This document shows positions 1-8,470 of a DNA stretch of 64,000 nt, piece after piece. Numbering within the stretch: position 1 is the first letter of the stretch; every line of letters begins with the position of its first letter. A model generated the notes under the pieces. The model was not told the origin of the DNA, did not search any database, and saw nothing but the letters and a program-made list of their open reading frames with translations. The stretch comes from Thermasporomyces sp040195635 (GTDB lineage: Bacteria > Actinomycetota > Actinomycetes > Propionibacteriales > Actinopolymorphaceae). The stretch lies in contig NZ_JBEFTX010000003.1 of NCBI RefSeq assembly GCF_040195635.1, forward strand, positions 186,001-250,000. Reading direction: 5' to 3'. Position numbers and translations under genes: made by a program.

Positions 1-2
1 TA

Positions 3-671
3 CGCCTGACCCGTGAGGCAGCGGCTCAGGCCCGGGCCGAGACGGTCCGCCAGCACGTCGACGAGGAGCGGCTGCGGGTGGCGCAGGAGGTGCACGACGT
101 GGTCGGCCACGGGCTCGCGGCCATCAAGATGCAGGCCGACGTCGCCCTGCACGTCCTGCCGAAGCGCCCCGAGCAGGCGGAGGTCGCGTTGAACGCGATC
201 AGCCGGACCAGCACCGCGGCCCTCGACGAGCTCCGCGCCACACTGGCGGTCGTCCGAAGGACCGGAGCGGATGCCGACCGGACACCCGCACCCGGTCTGG
301 AGCGGCTCGACGAGCTTCGCCAACGCATGAGCGACGCCGGAGTCGACATCCACCTGGAAACCGACGGCGAGCGCCGCGCCCTTCCGGCGGCCGTCGAACT
401 GGCCGGTTACCGGGTCGTCCAGGAGTCGCTGACGAACGTCCTCCGGCACGGCGCGGCGAAGGTTGCCACCGTGCGGATCGGTTACCAGACTGACGCCGTG
501 ACGCTGGCGATCTCCAACCCCGCGGGAGCCGTACGCAGCCGCGGCGGTGGGCTCGGCATCCCAGGTATGCGGGAGCGCGTCGAGGCACTCGGCGGGGAGT
601 TCACCGCCGGACCCACCGACGATGGACAGTTCATGGTGCGGGCGTCGATCCCGACAGGAGGTGCGGCGTGA
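3..671 (+). CDS. Sensor histidine kinase, NarL type (5'-truncated)
   Basis: The gene is cut by the window edge; the frame is open from base 3, so any sensor or membrane region lies outside. The visible part is the transmitter module. A HisKA_3-type dimerisation helix carries the H-box EVHDVVGH, whose phospho-accepting His codon is at 93-95. It is followed by an HATPase_c domain with an N-box-like stretch (VQESLTNVLRHG) and a G-box (GGGLGIPGMRER). The enzyme should autophosphorylate on His and pass the phosphate to the response regulator encoded next, whose GTG start overlaps this stop codon (GTGA). That overlap argues for translational coupling. The stimulus cannot be inferred. Confidence 0.93.
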   Translation, partial: RLTREAAAQARAETVRQHVDEERLRVAQEVHDVVGHGLAAIKMQADVALHVLPKRPEQAEVALNAISRTSTAALDELRATLAVVRRTGADADRTPAPGLERLDELRQRMSDAGVDIHLETDGERRALPAAVELAGYRVVQESLTNVLRHGAAKVATVRIGYQTDAVTLAISNPAGAVRSRGGGLGIPGMRERVEALGGEFTAGPTDDGQFMVRASIPTGGAA

Positions 672-1321
672 TCAGGGTGCTGATCGTCGACGACCAGGAT
701 CTGGTCCGGTTGGGCCTGCAGACACTGGTGGACAACGAGGACGACCTGGATTTCGTGGGCGAGGCCGGTGACGGGCTCGGTGCCGTTGCCGCCGCACGGG
801 AACATCGGCCCGACGTCATCCTGATGGACATCCGGATGCCCGGCGTCGACGGGCTCGAGGCGACCCGGCGGATCTGTGCCGATCCCGAGCTGGCGGGTAC
901 GAAGGTGATCGTGTTGACGACGTTCGAACTCGACGAGTACGTCTTCGACGCGTTGCGCTACGGCGCGAGCGGCTTCCTGCTCAAGGACACCAAGCCGAGC
1001 GAGCTGCTGCAGGCGATCCGGCTCGTGGCCGAGGGAGGCGCGCTGCTGTCGCCGTCGGTGACGCGGCGGGTGGTGCGGGAGTTCGCGTCCCGGTCACCCC
1101 GCGCGGTGAAGCCGCACCCGCAGCTCGACACCCTCACCGACCGCGAACGGGAGATCGTCGGCCTGGTCGGCGAGGGACTCAGCAACGACGAGATCGCGGA
1201 GCGGTTGGTCGTGAGCCCGGCGACCGCGCGTACCCACGTCAGCCGGGCGATGATCAAGCTCGCCGCGCGGGACCGCGCCCAGCTCGTGGTGTTCGCCTAC
1301 CAGTCCGGCCTCGTCAGCTAG
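668..1321 (+). CDS. Response regulator, NarL/FixJ family
   Basis: 217 aa. The N-terminal receiver has the acidic pair D8-D9, the phospho-acceptor D54 (ILMDIRMPG), T84 and K106 (LLKDTKP). A LuxR-type HTH follows at about residues 155-205 (LTDREREIVGLVGEGLSNDEIAE). Length and order are standard for the family. It overlaps the kinase gene by 4 nt and should be its cognate DNA-binding partner. No target operator can be recognised. A long inverted repeat directly downstream may end the transcript. Confidence 0.95.
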   Translation: MIRVLIVDDQDLVRLGLQTLVDNEDDLDFVGEAGDGLGAVAAAREHRPDVILMDIRMPGVDGLEATRRICADPELAGTKVIVLTTFELDEYVFDALRYGASGFLLKDTKPSELLQAIRLVAEGGALLSPSVTRRVVREFASRSPRAVKPHPQLDTLTDREREIVGLVGEGLSNDEIAERLVVSPATARTHVSRAMIKLAARDRAQLVVFAYQSGLVS

Positions 1322-1334
1322 TGGCCAGAGAGCC

Positions 1335-1425
1335 GCAAATGACCACGCTGCCCATGCGTTCGGAACCTGGGATAGGTATCGGCACCTGTCCAGCTACCAG
1401 GGGCCTGCTCAGCGTGGTCATTTGC
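1335..1425. repeat. Long-loop inverted repeat with 16-bp perfect arms
   Basis: GCAAATGACCACGCTG at 1335-1350 is repeated exactly as its reverse complement at 1410-1425, 59 nt apart. The loop holds further partly complementary pieces (GGATAGGT with ACCTGTCC, CCTGG with CCAGG), so the whole could fold as one extended hairpin. It fills the gap between the response regulator and the glycerophosphodiesterase. It may be a factor-independent terminator without a U-tract, or a small palindromic element. Confidence 0.7.
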
Positions 1426-1438
1426 ACGAGCAGGGGAG

Positions 1439-2644
1439 ATGTCGGTGATTGCTGCGCACCGAGGCGCGTCCGGTGACGCACCGGAGAACACCTCTGCCGC
1501 ATTCGAGGAGGCGCTCGCCCAGGGTGCCGACGTCATCGAACTCGACGTACGACGGACCGCGGACGGGGAGCTGGTCGTCTTCCACGACGCGAACCTGAGG
1601 CGGACAACTGACGCCACGCGGGTGTTTCCTGATCGTGCACCGTGGCGGGTGCGTGACTTCACCCTTGCCGAGCTGCGGCGCCTCGACGCCGGTGGCTGGA
1701 ACGACGAGCGGTTCGCCGGTCAACGGATTCCCACGCTGGACGAGACGATCGACCTCGTGGGCGACCGCGCCCGGCTGCTGATCGAAATGAAGCGACCGTC
1801 GCAGGACGAGGGCATGGTCGCCGCAGTGGCGGCGTGCCTCGACCGGCATGGTCGCGGCGGTCCGCTCGAGGCCTCCGGTGACAGTGGCAGGTTCGTGGTG
1901 GCGTCGATCGAACGAGAGTATGCGTTTCGCTACAAGGAACTTCGTCCCGAGGTAACGGTGGCGGCGTTGACGGTACGCGCGGACACGGACCTGGCGGAGC
2001 TGGAAAGGATCGCCCAGTACGCCGCGTTCATCGGCACGGGGCAGGCGCGGTTCCCGCCGGAGCAGGTCGAACGCGTCCAGGCTCTCGGTCTCGGTGTCCT
2101 CACCAACACGAGCACGGCCGCGGACGTGCGCGAGATGATGCCGCTCGGTATCGACGGCGTGATCACGGACCATCCGGGCCGGATGGTCACGGCGCTGCGG
2201 GAGGAGCGGGCGGTCTGGATCGAGGTCGAGTCGCTGGAGCCAGGGTGCCGGTCCAGCTGTCCGGTGGAAGTCCAACCCAACAAGGGAATGAACGGCGGCA
2301 AGTGGTCGGGCGACGCCCAGCTGCTCGTGCGGGCGACGGGCCCTGGCGACACGGCGGAGGTCGCCTTCGACACGAGTGGACTCGGATCCCGCAACCTCGG
2401 GTTGACGCTGGGCGGATCGCCCGCCGGAGGCATCCATCAGCTCTCGCTCGACGGTGAACCGCTCGGCCCGCCTGTCGACACCTACCGTGGCTCGGTGGCT
2501 CGGCAGACGCTGACCTTCCCCCATCTCGTCCTGGCCGAGGGTGCGCACGTGCTCCACGCCCTCGTGACGGGGCGGCATTCCTCCTCGACCGGGTTCGACC
2601 TCGGCCTCGACGTCCTGGAGCTCCGCGCGGCAGTGGCCAGGTAG
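1439..2644 (+). CDS. Glycerophosphodiester phosphodiesterase with C-terminal beta-rich extension
   Basis: 401 aa. Residues 1 to about 250 form a GDPD TIM-barrel: AHRGASGDAPENT carries the catalytic His and metal-binding region, IELDVRRTADGELVVFHD the next conserved block, and LIEMKRPS a further metal-ligand strand. The enzyme would hydrolyse glycerophosphodiesters to glycerol-3-phosphate and an alcohol. About 150 further residues look like a beta-sandwich or carbohydrate-binding-like module, which bacterial GDPDs of about 250 aa lack. No signal peptide is seen, so a cytoplasmic location is inferred. The ATG at 1439 follows a purine-rich AGGGGAG at 1432-1438, which is unusually close. Confidence 0.92.
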   Translation: MSVIAAHRGASGDAPENTSAAFEEALAQGADVIELDVRRTADGELVVFHDANLRRTTDATRVFPDRAPWRVRDFTLAELRRLDAGGWNDERFAGQRIPTLDETIDLVGDRARLLIEMKRPSQDEGMVAAVAACLDRHGRGGPLEASGDSGRFVVASIEREYAFRYKELRPEVTVAALTVRADTDLAELERIAQYAAFIGTGQARFPPEQVERVQALGLGVLTNTSTAADVREMMPLGIDGVITDHPGRMVTALREERAVWIEVESLEPGCRSSCPVEVQPNKGMNGGKWSGDAQLLVRATGPGDTAEVAFDTSGLGSRNLGLTLGGSPAGGIHQLSLDGEPLGPPVDTYRGSVARQTLTFPHLVLAEGAHVLHALVTGRHSSSTGFDLGLDVLELRAAVAR

Positions 2645-2728
2645 CTGGAACGCGACCGCGACACCCCGCCCGACAACGCGCGGAAGATGCTGGAGTAGGG
2701 GTGAACCCCGACTCTGCGGGCCCGCTCG

Positions 2729-2772
2729 TCAGCTGGTGTGAGCCTCCTGCTCAGCTGGTGTGGGCCTGCTCG
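2729..2772. repeat. Tandem 22-bp repeat abutting a stop codon
   Basis: Two 22-bp units (2729-2750, 2751-2772) both begin TCAGCTGGTGTG and differ at four positions. A third partial unit (TCAGCGGG) starts at 2773 and contains the TGA stop codon of the minus-strand regulator gene. The array probably arose by slippage at the 3' end of that gene. Confidence 0.75.
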
Positions 2773-3819
2773 TCAGCGGGACACCGCCCGCTCGCAGGTC
2801 CTCCAGGCCGCTTCGTCGTGGTGGTCTGGGCCGGCCAGCAGGTGGTCGCCCAGAGGGGTACGCATGGAGAGCACCTCGCGTCCGACCCGCTGGGAACGGA
2901 CCAACCCGGCCGAGCGCAAGGCGGCGAGCTGCTGGGCCACGTGACCGGCGGCGATGCCGAGCTCACCAGCCGCCGCGGTCGTCGACACCGGTCGGGACAG
3001 GGCCGCGAGCAACCGGGCCCGCGTGCGTCCGAGCACCGCGACGATCGGTGCCGGGACACCCTGGCGCGGCTCCCACACCTGGGGCACGTCGTGGGCGCGG
3101 TACCACACGGTTGGTGGGCTCGGCGGATCCGTCGCGCCCCCCAGCCGATGACCGGCGAAGACCGACGGCATGAGGACGAGGCCCTCGTCGTTCATCGAGA
3201 CCTCGGCTGAGAAGGGCCGGCGTACCTCGAGGGTGTCCCGTCGCCAGCGCACACCGTCGGGCAGTCCGGCGAACGCGAGGCCCGGCCCACCCCGCGCCAA
3301 CGCCCGTGCGCGGCGGGCGACGTCGGCCTCCAGACATGCCCGGATTCGCGGCCAGTCAGCCCGTAGGGCGACGTCCCAGAATGCCGCGAGCTCCTCGGCC
3401 GCGCGGTCCCGGACGAGCCCGGGCGCCCGGATCAGGGCACGGGCCTCCGCCCACCGATGCCGGCTGGTGCCGGGCGTGAACCAGTGCTGGATCAGTCCGA
3501 GCTCGGTGCGTACGCGCGTCAGGGGAGTACGCCGGACAGCGGACAGCTCGGCGTCGATCGACTGCGGCTCCCGGCCCGCGGGCGGAGCGAGGAAGTCGGG
3601 CGTGTAGTTGTGCGGTGGGATCAGGGCGTAGAGAAACCGCAGGTCCAGGTCGGATCTGTCGATGGCCTGCTGAGTCACGCGACGCCACGAGGCGTAGACC
3701 GGATGGTTGGCGCGGGTCAACGGATGCAGGAGCCGCAGAGCGTTGCGGGCTTCGAGAAGCGGCGAGTAGCCGAACCTGGTCTCGGCCAATGACGTCGCGG
3801 TGAAGACGTACCGGATCAC
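2773..3819 (-). CDS. ArsR-like winged-helix transcriptional regulator
   Basis: 348 aa from a GTG start at 3819 (reading IRYVFTATSLAETRFG). The first 230 residues have no family I can name. The C-terminal 90 or so contain a winged-helix module (RARLLAALSRPVSTTAAAGELGIAAGHVAQQLAALRSAGLV), like the ArsR-type regulators common in actinobacteria. It is divergent from an MFS transporter gene, with a perfect palindrome 5 bp upstream of its start, so it probably controls itself and the exporter. Long open frames further upstream on this strand run antisense to the transporter and are not coding. Confidence 0.85.
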   Translation of the reverse strand: MIRYVFTATSLAETRFGYSPLLEARNALRLLHPLTRANHPVYASWRRVTQQAIDRSDLDLRFLYALIPPHNYTPDFLAPPAGREPQSIDAELSAVRRTPLTRVRTELGLIQHWFTPGTSRHRWAEARALIRAPGLVRDRAAEELAAFWDVALRADWPRIRACLEADVARRARALARGGPGLAFAGLPDGVRWRRDTLEVRRPFSAEVSMNDEGLVLMPSVFAGHRLGGATDPPSPPTVWYRAHDVPQVWEPRQGVPAPIVAVLGRTRARLLAALSRPVSTTAAAGELGIAAGHVAQQLAALRSAGLVRSQRVGREVLSMRTPLGDHLLAGPDHHDEAAWRTCERAVSR

Positions 3820-3824
3820 AGCTG

Positions 3825-3848
3825 ATGATTCTGCCTCAGCAGAATCAT
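3825..3848. promoter_or_regulatory. Palindromic operator between regulator and MFS genes
   Basis: Perfect 10-bp arms (ATGATTCTGC and GCAGAATCAT) are separated by a 4-bp loop. The site is 5 bp upstream of the regulator's GTG and about 70 bp upstream of the transporter's start. Position and symmetry fit an autoregulatory operator bound by the adjacent winged-helix protein; the binding itself is inferred. Confidence 0.7.
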
Positions 3849-3919
3849 TGGATTCCACCGGCGCCGGAACCAACGATTTCTCGTTGCCGCACGACTGTCT
3901 GACTCTCTGGGGAGAGATC

Positions 3920-5173
3920 GTGTCCACACCGTCCGCGCCACCTCGGCACCGTCCTGGCTGGATGCGTGCCCTCATCGCCGTCGTCGTCATCGACATGGTT
4001 GGCAGCGGGCTGTACCTGCCCGTGTCGCTGCTGTACTTCACCAAGGTCGCCGGGATCTCGTTGGCGACGACGGGACTGTGCCTGTCGGCGGCGCAGCTCC
4101 TCACCCTGCCGCTCCCACTGCTTGTCGGTCGCCTCGTGGACCGGTTCGGATCCCGCGCGGTCGTGCTCTGCGGGCTCCTTCTGCAGGCCAGCGGCTTCGC
4201 CGGCTTCCTCCTGGTCAGCGAGGCCGTCGCCCTGTTCGTCGCAGCGGGCCTGGCGGCGGTCGGGCAGCGCACGTACTGGTCGTCCATCTTCACGCTGATC
4301 GCCGACCTGGCGTCCTCGGCCGACCGCGACCATGCCTATGCGAAATCCAGCGCCGCGCAGAACGCCGGAGTCGGTGTGGGCGCGCTCCTCGCCGCGGCAT
4401 TGCTGGCGGTCGGCGACGAGTCGGTGTTCCGCCTGGTGATCGTCCTCGACGCCGCGACCTTCGCCCTGTCGGCGCTGGTCCTGTGGCTCCGGATTCCACG
4501 CCGTACGCACGACAGCGGACCTTCCTCGTCGGCGGGCCGGGCGTCCGTGGGCGGCCCACTGCGGGACCGACCGTTCCTCGTCCTGGTCGCGGCCAACACG
4601 GTTTTCGCCTTGTGCAGTGGGCTTCTCGGGCTCAGCCTGCCGGTGTACGTCGATCACCTGCTCGGCAAGGCGAGCTGGGCAGTCGGCGTACTGCTGGCGC
4701 TGAACACGGCCGCGCTCGCGCTCTGCCAGACCGTGGTGGTGAAGCGACTCGCCGGGCGCCGGCGTACGCGGGTGATGTTCGTCGCGGGCCTCGGCTGGGC
4801 GGGCTGGGGTGTCCTGATGGCGACCATGTTCGCGATCCCGGTCGAGTGGGTGGTGGTGGCGCTGTTTCCCGTCACGATCCTCTACACCGTGGCGGAGTTG
4901 CTGCACGCGCCCGCGTCGAACGCACTCGCGTCGGAACTGGGCCCGGAACGGGAGCGCGGCAGGTACATGTCGACGTTCCAGTTCTCGTTCGCGCTCAGCG
5001 GTGTCGTGGCGCCGGCGTTCTTCACCCAGCTGTTCAGCTGGCAGCCGGTCGCGCTGTGGCTGATCGTCTGCGTGGCGGCGCTGGCGGCGGGGCTGGCCGT
5101 GGTGGCGCTGGAGTCACGGCTGCCGGCCGAGGCCGTCGGCGCGCGGTCCGCAGAGTCCACGCCGGTCGGCTGA
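3920..5173 (+). CDS. MFS transporter (drug/metabolite exporter type)
   Basis: 417 aa with about 12 hydrophobic segments. The MFS loop signature appears as GRLVDRFGSRAVV after the second segment, and QNAGVGVGALLAA resembles motif C of exporters. The GTG at 3920 is preceded by GGGGAGAG; the frame stays open to 3800, but the extra N-terminus is polar and overlaps the operator, so the later start is preferred. Drug or metabolite export under control of the divergent ArsR-like regulator is the likely role. The substrate is not predictable. Confidence 0.9.
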   Translation: MSTPSAPPRHRPGWMRALIAVVVIDMVGSGLYLPVSLLYFTKVAGISLATTGLCLSAAQLLTLPLPLLVGRLVDRFGSRAVVLCGLLLQASGFAGFLLVSEAVALFVAAGLAAVGQRTYWSSIFTLIADLASSADRDHAYAKSSAAQNAGVGVGALLAAALLAVGDESVFRLVIVLDAATFALSALVLWLRIPRRTHDSGPSSSAGRASVGGPLRDRPFLVLVAANTVFALCSGLLGLSLPVYVDHLLGKASWAVGVLLALNTAALALCQTVVVKRLAGRRRTRVMFVAGLGWAGWGVLMATMFAIPVEWVVVALFPVTILYTVAELLHAPASNALASELGPERERGRYMSTFQFSFALSGVVAPAFFTQLFSWQPVALWLIVCVAALAAGLAVVALESRLPAEAVGARSAESTPVG

Positions 5174-5376
5174 CCGGCCCCGCGCAGCTGGCGGCTGCCC
5201 GCCGCAACCATCCGGTCAGCCGCGCCAGCTCCGTGACCCGGCCGCACAGGCGTCCCCACTCCGAGCCGCATCTGGCGCCACGGGAACCCGCTGTCGGGCG
5301 GCGGTGTAGGACAGGGCAGTGGTGCCATCGGGAGCCGGCAGGCATCCTGAGCCGGAGGCACCGTCAGGAGGTCCGC

Positions 5377-6093
5377 ATCACCGATCCCGCGGAGGCCGCC
5401 GAGCAGGTGGTCATCGCCCGCGTACGTTCCGGCGACCGGGAGGCGTACGCGGACCTCGTACGCCGTCATTCGGCGATCGCCCACCGGACCGCCGTGCTGC
5501 TGGGCGCGGGATCCGACGCGGACGACGTCGTGCAGATCGCGTTCGTCAAGGCCTATCGGGCGCTGGGCGGTTTCCGCGCCGGTTCGGCGTTCCGCCCCTG
5601 GCTCCTGCGGATCGTCGCGAACGAGACGAGAAACGCGGTACGCGCGGCGAAGCGGCGCCGGGACGCGACGCTGCGTTCGGTGGAGGGTCTGGACGATGCG
5701 GCTCCAGATCCGGCGAGCGACGTGCTGTCCAGCGAACGCCGGGCGACACTCCTCGCCGCCGTAAGAGAGCTGCCGGATCCGCAGCGCCGCGCGGTGGTCT
5801 GCCGGTATCTCCTGGAGCTCGATGAGGAGGAGACATCCACGGTGCTCGGTTGGCCGCGCGGGACGGTGAAGTCCCGGCTGCATCGCGCGCTGGGTCGCCT
5901 GCGTACCCGCCTGACCGAGACCAACGATCCGCGGCCGGCCGCCGTGACCGCCGTGACCGCCGTGACCCCCACCGAAGCCGCAGAGCCGCGGCATGCCGCC
6001 GGTCCGGACCGTCAGGCGCCGGAAGCATCGTTGGTGGACGCGCCGTCGACGGAGACGTACGACGATGCGAAGGAGGCCGGCCATGGGACCTGA
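5377..6093 (+). CDS. RNA polymerase ECF-type sigma factor
   Basis: About 238 aa. Region 2 (RVRSGDREAYADLVRRHSA to RPWLLRIVANETRN) and region 4 (ELPDPQRRAVVCRYLLELDEEETSTVLGWPRGTVKSRLHRAL) are clear. A short tandem AVTAVTAVT and a roughly 45-aa tail follow region 4. The start is uncertain: AGGAGG at 5366-5371 sits 5 nt before ATC at 5377, which would give the typical beginning (M)TDPAEAAEQ; the nearest canonical codon is GTG at 5407, which would still keep region 2. The stop overlaps the next gene (start 6083), which encodes a membrane protein likely to act as anti-sigma partner. Confidence 0.88.
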   Translation: MTDPAEAAEQVVIARVRSGDREAYADLVRRHSAIAHRTAVLLGAGSDADDVVQIAFVKAYRALGGFRAGSAFRPWLLRIVANETRNAVRAAKRRRDATLRSVEGLDDAAPDPASDVLSSERRATLLAAVRELPDPQRRAVVCRYLLELDEEETSTVLGWPRGTVKSRLHRALGRLRTRLTETNDPRPAAVTAVTAVTPTEAAEPRHAAGPDRQAPEASLVDAPSTETYDDAKEAGHGT

Positions 6094-6904
6094 CCTCCCG
6101 CCAAGCGGCCGGCTTCCGGCCGATGAACTCGGCGGGCGACCCGGCGACGGGTTGGCCGACGACCTTCGCGTCCTCGGTCGTACGATCCACACTCCCGCAC
6201 CGGACGGCGACGCCCTCGCCGCTGCCGTCATGGAACGGCTGGCGGCAGAACCCGCCCCGACCGGCCACCGGGGTCGGCTGCGGGCCTGGGCAGCGGCCTG
6301 GACGGAGCCGATCCGGGCGGTCCTGCGCGAGCCCCGACGCGTGGCCGTCGTCGCCGCCACCGCACTGGTGGTGGCGCTCGCGCTGACGCCGCCCGTACGC
6401 GCGACCGTGGCGGAGTGGTTCGGTTTCGGCGTGGTCGTTCGCCCCGGACCACGGGTCCCCTCGGCGCCGCCGCCGCCGTCTGCCACGGGATCGCTCACCA
6501 TGAAAGACGCGGCGCGGCTGGTGCGGTTCATCCCTGTCGTGCCCCGCGCGCTCGGTACACCGGACAAGGTCGACGTCGCTTCGGACGGCCGGCTGCTGTC
6601 GCTCAGCTGGAGCAGTTCCGGCGGCACACGGCGCCTGGACGAGTTCGAGGGGCAGTTGGCGCCGATGTTCGTCAAGTCGGTCAGCAGGGGCGAAGCGGAG
6701 TACGTCGACCTGGACGGGCGTACCGCACTGTGGTTCCCCACGCCACACGAGGTCGCACTCATCGACGAGGCGGGAGCAGAACGCACCGAGTCGGCGCGTC
6801 CCGCGGGTCCCACGCTGGTGTGGGAGTCGAGCGGTGTCACCCTCCGCCTCGAGGGCGTGGCCGACAAGCGGCGCGCGATCGAGATCGCCCGGTCAGCGTC
6901 CTGA
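6083..6904 (+). CDS. Membrane-anchored anti-sigma-like protein
   Basis: 273 aa, ATG at 6083 after AGGAGG at 6071-6076. An N-terminal cytoplasmic part of about 85 residues precedes one transmembrane helix (VAVVAATALVVALALTPPV), then an extracytoplasmic domain of about 165 residues. There is no zinc-binding HxxxCxxC motif. Overlap with the ECF sigma gene by 11 nt, and the topology, suggest a partner that holds the sigma factor at the membrane. This is inferred from context; the outer domain resembles lipoprotein-like sensor domains only loosely. Confidence 0.75.
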   Translation: MGPDLPPSGRLPADELGGRPGDGLADDLRVLGRTIHTPAPDGDALAAAVMERLAAEPAPTGHRGRLRAWAAAWTEPIRAVLREPRRVAVVAATALVVALALTPPVRATVAEWFGFGVVVRPGPRVPSAPPPPSATGSLTMKDAARLVRFIPVVPRALGTPDKVDVASDGRLLSLSWSSSGGTRRLDEFEGQLAPMFVKSVSRGEAEYVDLDGRTALWFPTPHEVALIDEAGAERTESARPAGPTLVWESSGVTLRLEGVADKRRAIEIARSAS

Positions 6905-7039
6905 ACGCGAGCCGTGCCGCGAGCGGCGTCACGGTGAATGGCGCCGCGGGCCTGGGCGATGCGGGATCCGGGAACGCGGGGACGGGGAGCGGTGTAGCAC
7001 TGGCGTCTGACCACGCCGCGGTCATCGAAGGAGCCACTC

Positions 7040-7813
7040 ATGTCCCGCTCCACGTACGCATCCACACACCCTGTCCGTCGCGCGCGCGGCCTGGTCCTCG
7101 CTCTGGTGGGCGCGATGGTGGGCCTTCTCGCACTCGGGCCGGGGACGGCACACGCTGGCGGACCGACGAGCGTCCTCGTCGTCTCGCCGCAGAAGGGCGT
7201 CACGGCATCGGCGTACCACTCCGACGACGAGTACGCGCTCCTGACCCGCGCACTCGACGAGAGTCCCGTCGCGCAGAAGGGCGCACCTGTCGATCAGGTC
7301 CTGGACCCGGGTGGTTCACAGATCAACGTCACCTGGCTCATGCACGACATCTCCATCTGGCGGCTGGACCGCATCCTGGTCGATACCGAGAAGGGAGTGT
7401 GGATCAACACCCGGGAAGCGTGGGAAGGCGACCTGGTTGACCTGGACGGGGCCGGGGTGTGGCACCGTTCGCCGGATCCGGAGGGGCTTCTCGCGCTGCT
7501 GGGAAGCTGGGGGATGCTCGACGGGACGGCAAGCCTCCCGGTCGAGTCCGTCCCCCAACCGGCCGACGAGGCTGCCGCCGACGAGGTTGCCAGTCCGGCT
7601 AACCCCGGCGGTGCCAGGAACGAGAACGTGAACGGACTCAACGTGCCGAGCGGTACCCGCGACAGTGGCGTGCTCGGCATGTGGTGGCTCGCGCTTCCGG
7701 CACTCCTCCTGGGCGCACTCGGCGGAGCGCTCGGCAGGCCGGCTGCGAGTCGTCTTGTCCGCAGGGCACAGGCCCGCGCCTTCGGACCGCGCCAGCACCT
7801 GATCGATGCGTGA
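7040..7813 (+). CDS. Secreted, C-terminally membrane-anchored protein of unknown function
   Basis: 257 aa. The signal peptide (RRARGLVLALVGAMVGLLAL, probable cleavage after AHA) is followed by an extracytoplasmic domain of about 150 residues, a Pro/Ala/Asn-rich linker and a C-terminal membrane helix (MWWLALPALLLGALGGALG) with a basic tail. There is no sortase LPxTG motif, so retention by the helix is expected. It lies 135 bp downstream of the sigma/anti-sigma pair on the same strand and could belong to that regulon. I recognise no enzymatic motif. Confidence 0.8.
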   Translation: MSRSTYASTHPVRRARGLVLALVGAMVGLLALGPGTAHAGGPTSVLVVSPQKGVTASAYHSDDEYALLTRALDESPVAQKGAPVDQVLDPGGSQINVTWLMHDISIWRLDRILVDTEKGVWINTREAWEGDLVDLDGAGVWHRSPDPEGLLALLGSWGMLDGTASLPVESVPQPADEAAADEVASPANPGGARNENVNGLNVPSGTRDSGVLGMWWLALPALLLGALGGALGRPAASRLVRRAQARAFGPRQHLIDA

Positions 7814-7876
7814 CGTCGCCGACGGTGGAGGGCCGCAAACCGTCACCGCACGAAACCCCCTTCGACCGCTGGCATG

Positions 7877-7912
7877 AAAAACCGCGCCCTCACCAGCTGG
7901 CAAGGGCGCGGT
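7877..7912 (-). terminator. Rho-independent terminator of cspA
   Basis: Read on the minus strand, ACCGCGCCCT (7912-7903) pairs with AGGGCGCGGT (7890-7881) around a 12-nt loop and is followed by UUUU. It lies 20 bp past the cold-shock gene's stop codon and is the clearest intrinsic terminator in the window. Confidence 0.9.
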
Positions 7913-7931
7913 CTTCGCGGTCGTCAGGTGC

Positions 7932-8135
7932 TCAGACGAGGCGGATGTTCTCCGCCTGGGGGCCCTTCTGGCCCTGCGCGACGTCGAACTCCACCTTCTG
8001 GCCCTCGGCCAGCTCACGGAAGCCCTGGGCCTGGATGTTGGAGTAGTGGGCAAAGACGTCGGCGCCGCCGCCGTCCGGCTCGATGAAGCCGAAGCCCTTG
8101 TCACCGTTGAACCACTTCACTGTGCCTGTCGCCAT
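7932..8135 (-). CDS. cspA: Cold-shock protein, CspA family
   Basis: 67 aa, the canonical single cold-shock domain. RNP1 is KGFGFI and RNP2 DVFAHY; it begins MATGTVKWFN. The ATG at 8135 follows AAGGAGA at good spacing. It would bind single-stranded RNA or DNA and act as an RNA chaperone. The gene is monocistronic, with a strong terminator immediately downstream. The upstream space to 8470 is compatible with the long structured leader typical of this family. Confidence 0.97.
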   Translation of the reverse strand: MATGTVKWFNGDKGFGFIEPDGGGADVFAHYSNIQAQGFRELAEGQKVEFDVAQGQKGPQAENIRLV

Positions 8136-8470
8136 CGCTGTCTCCTTCAGGGTGGCAGTGCCGGCTTCGCACGGTGCGAGCCGGTGTCGCTGCGTTGTTC
8201 GACCCTCCGGAGAAAGGTCCGGATAAACAGAAATGCGCCCGTTGGTGAGTAACCAGCAGGCGCACACAAACGTTCATGGGAACCACAACTGCAACTTGTG
8301 CCCACCGTAGCACGCTACGAGTTGGCGTCTCGCCGAACGGGTCAGATCCGCGCGGCGTCGCGCCGGCGCGGGCGGCGCCGCGGGACCGTCCGAAAGTCAA
8401 CGAGCGCCCGGGCGTGTCGTTTCGTCGGACAGTGAATCCGGGTCGGTCGGAGCAAGCGAAACCCGTTCGC
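8136..8470. other. 335-bp gene-free stretch: cspA leader/promoter and 3' end of the hydrolase transcript
   Basis: No plausible ORF. It should hold the cspA promoter and leader on the minus strand. A 14-bp near-palindrome, CGTAGC-AC-GCTACG, is at 8309-8322. The half next to 8470 lies beyond the stop of the minus-strand hydrolase gene; no strong terminator hairpin is visible there. Confidence 0.5.

Noticed and set aside
4078..5376. A long open frame running into the sigma factor from upstream
   Set aside because: It overlaps the MFS gene in another frame, is Arg/Gly-rich and has no family features until the sigma domain begins.
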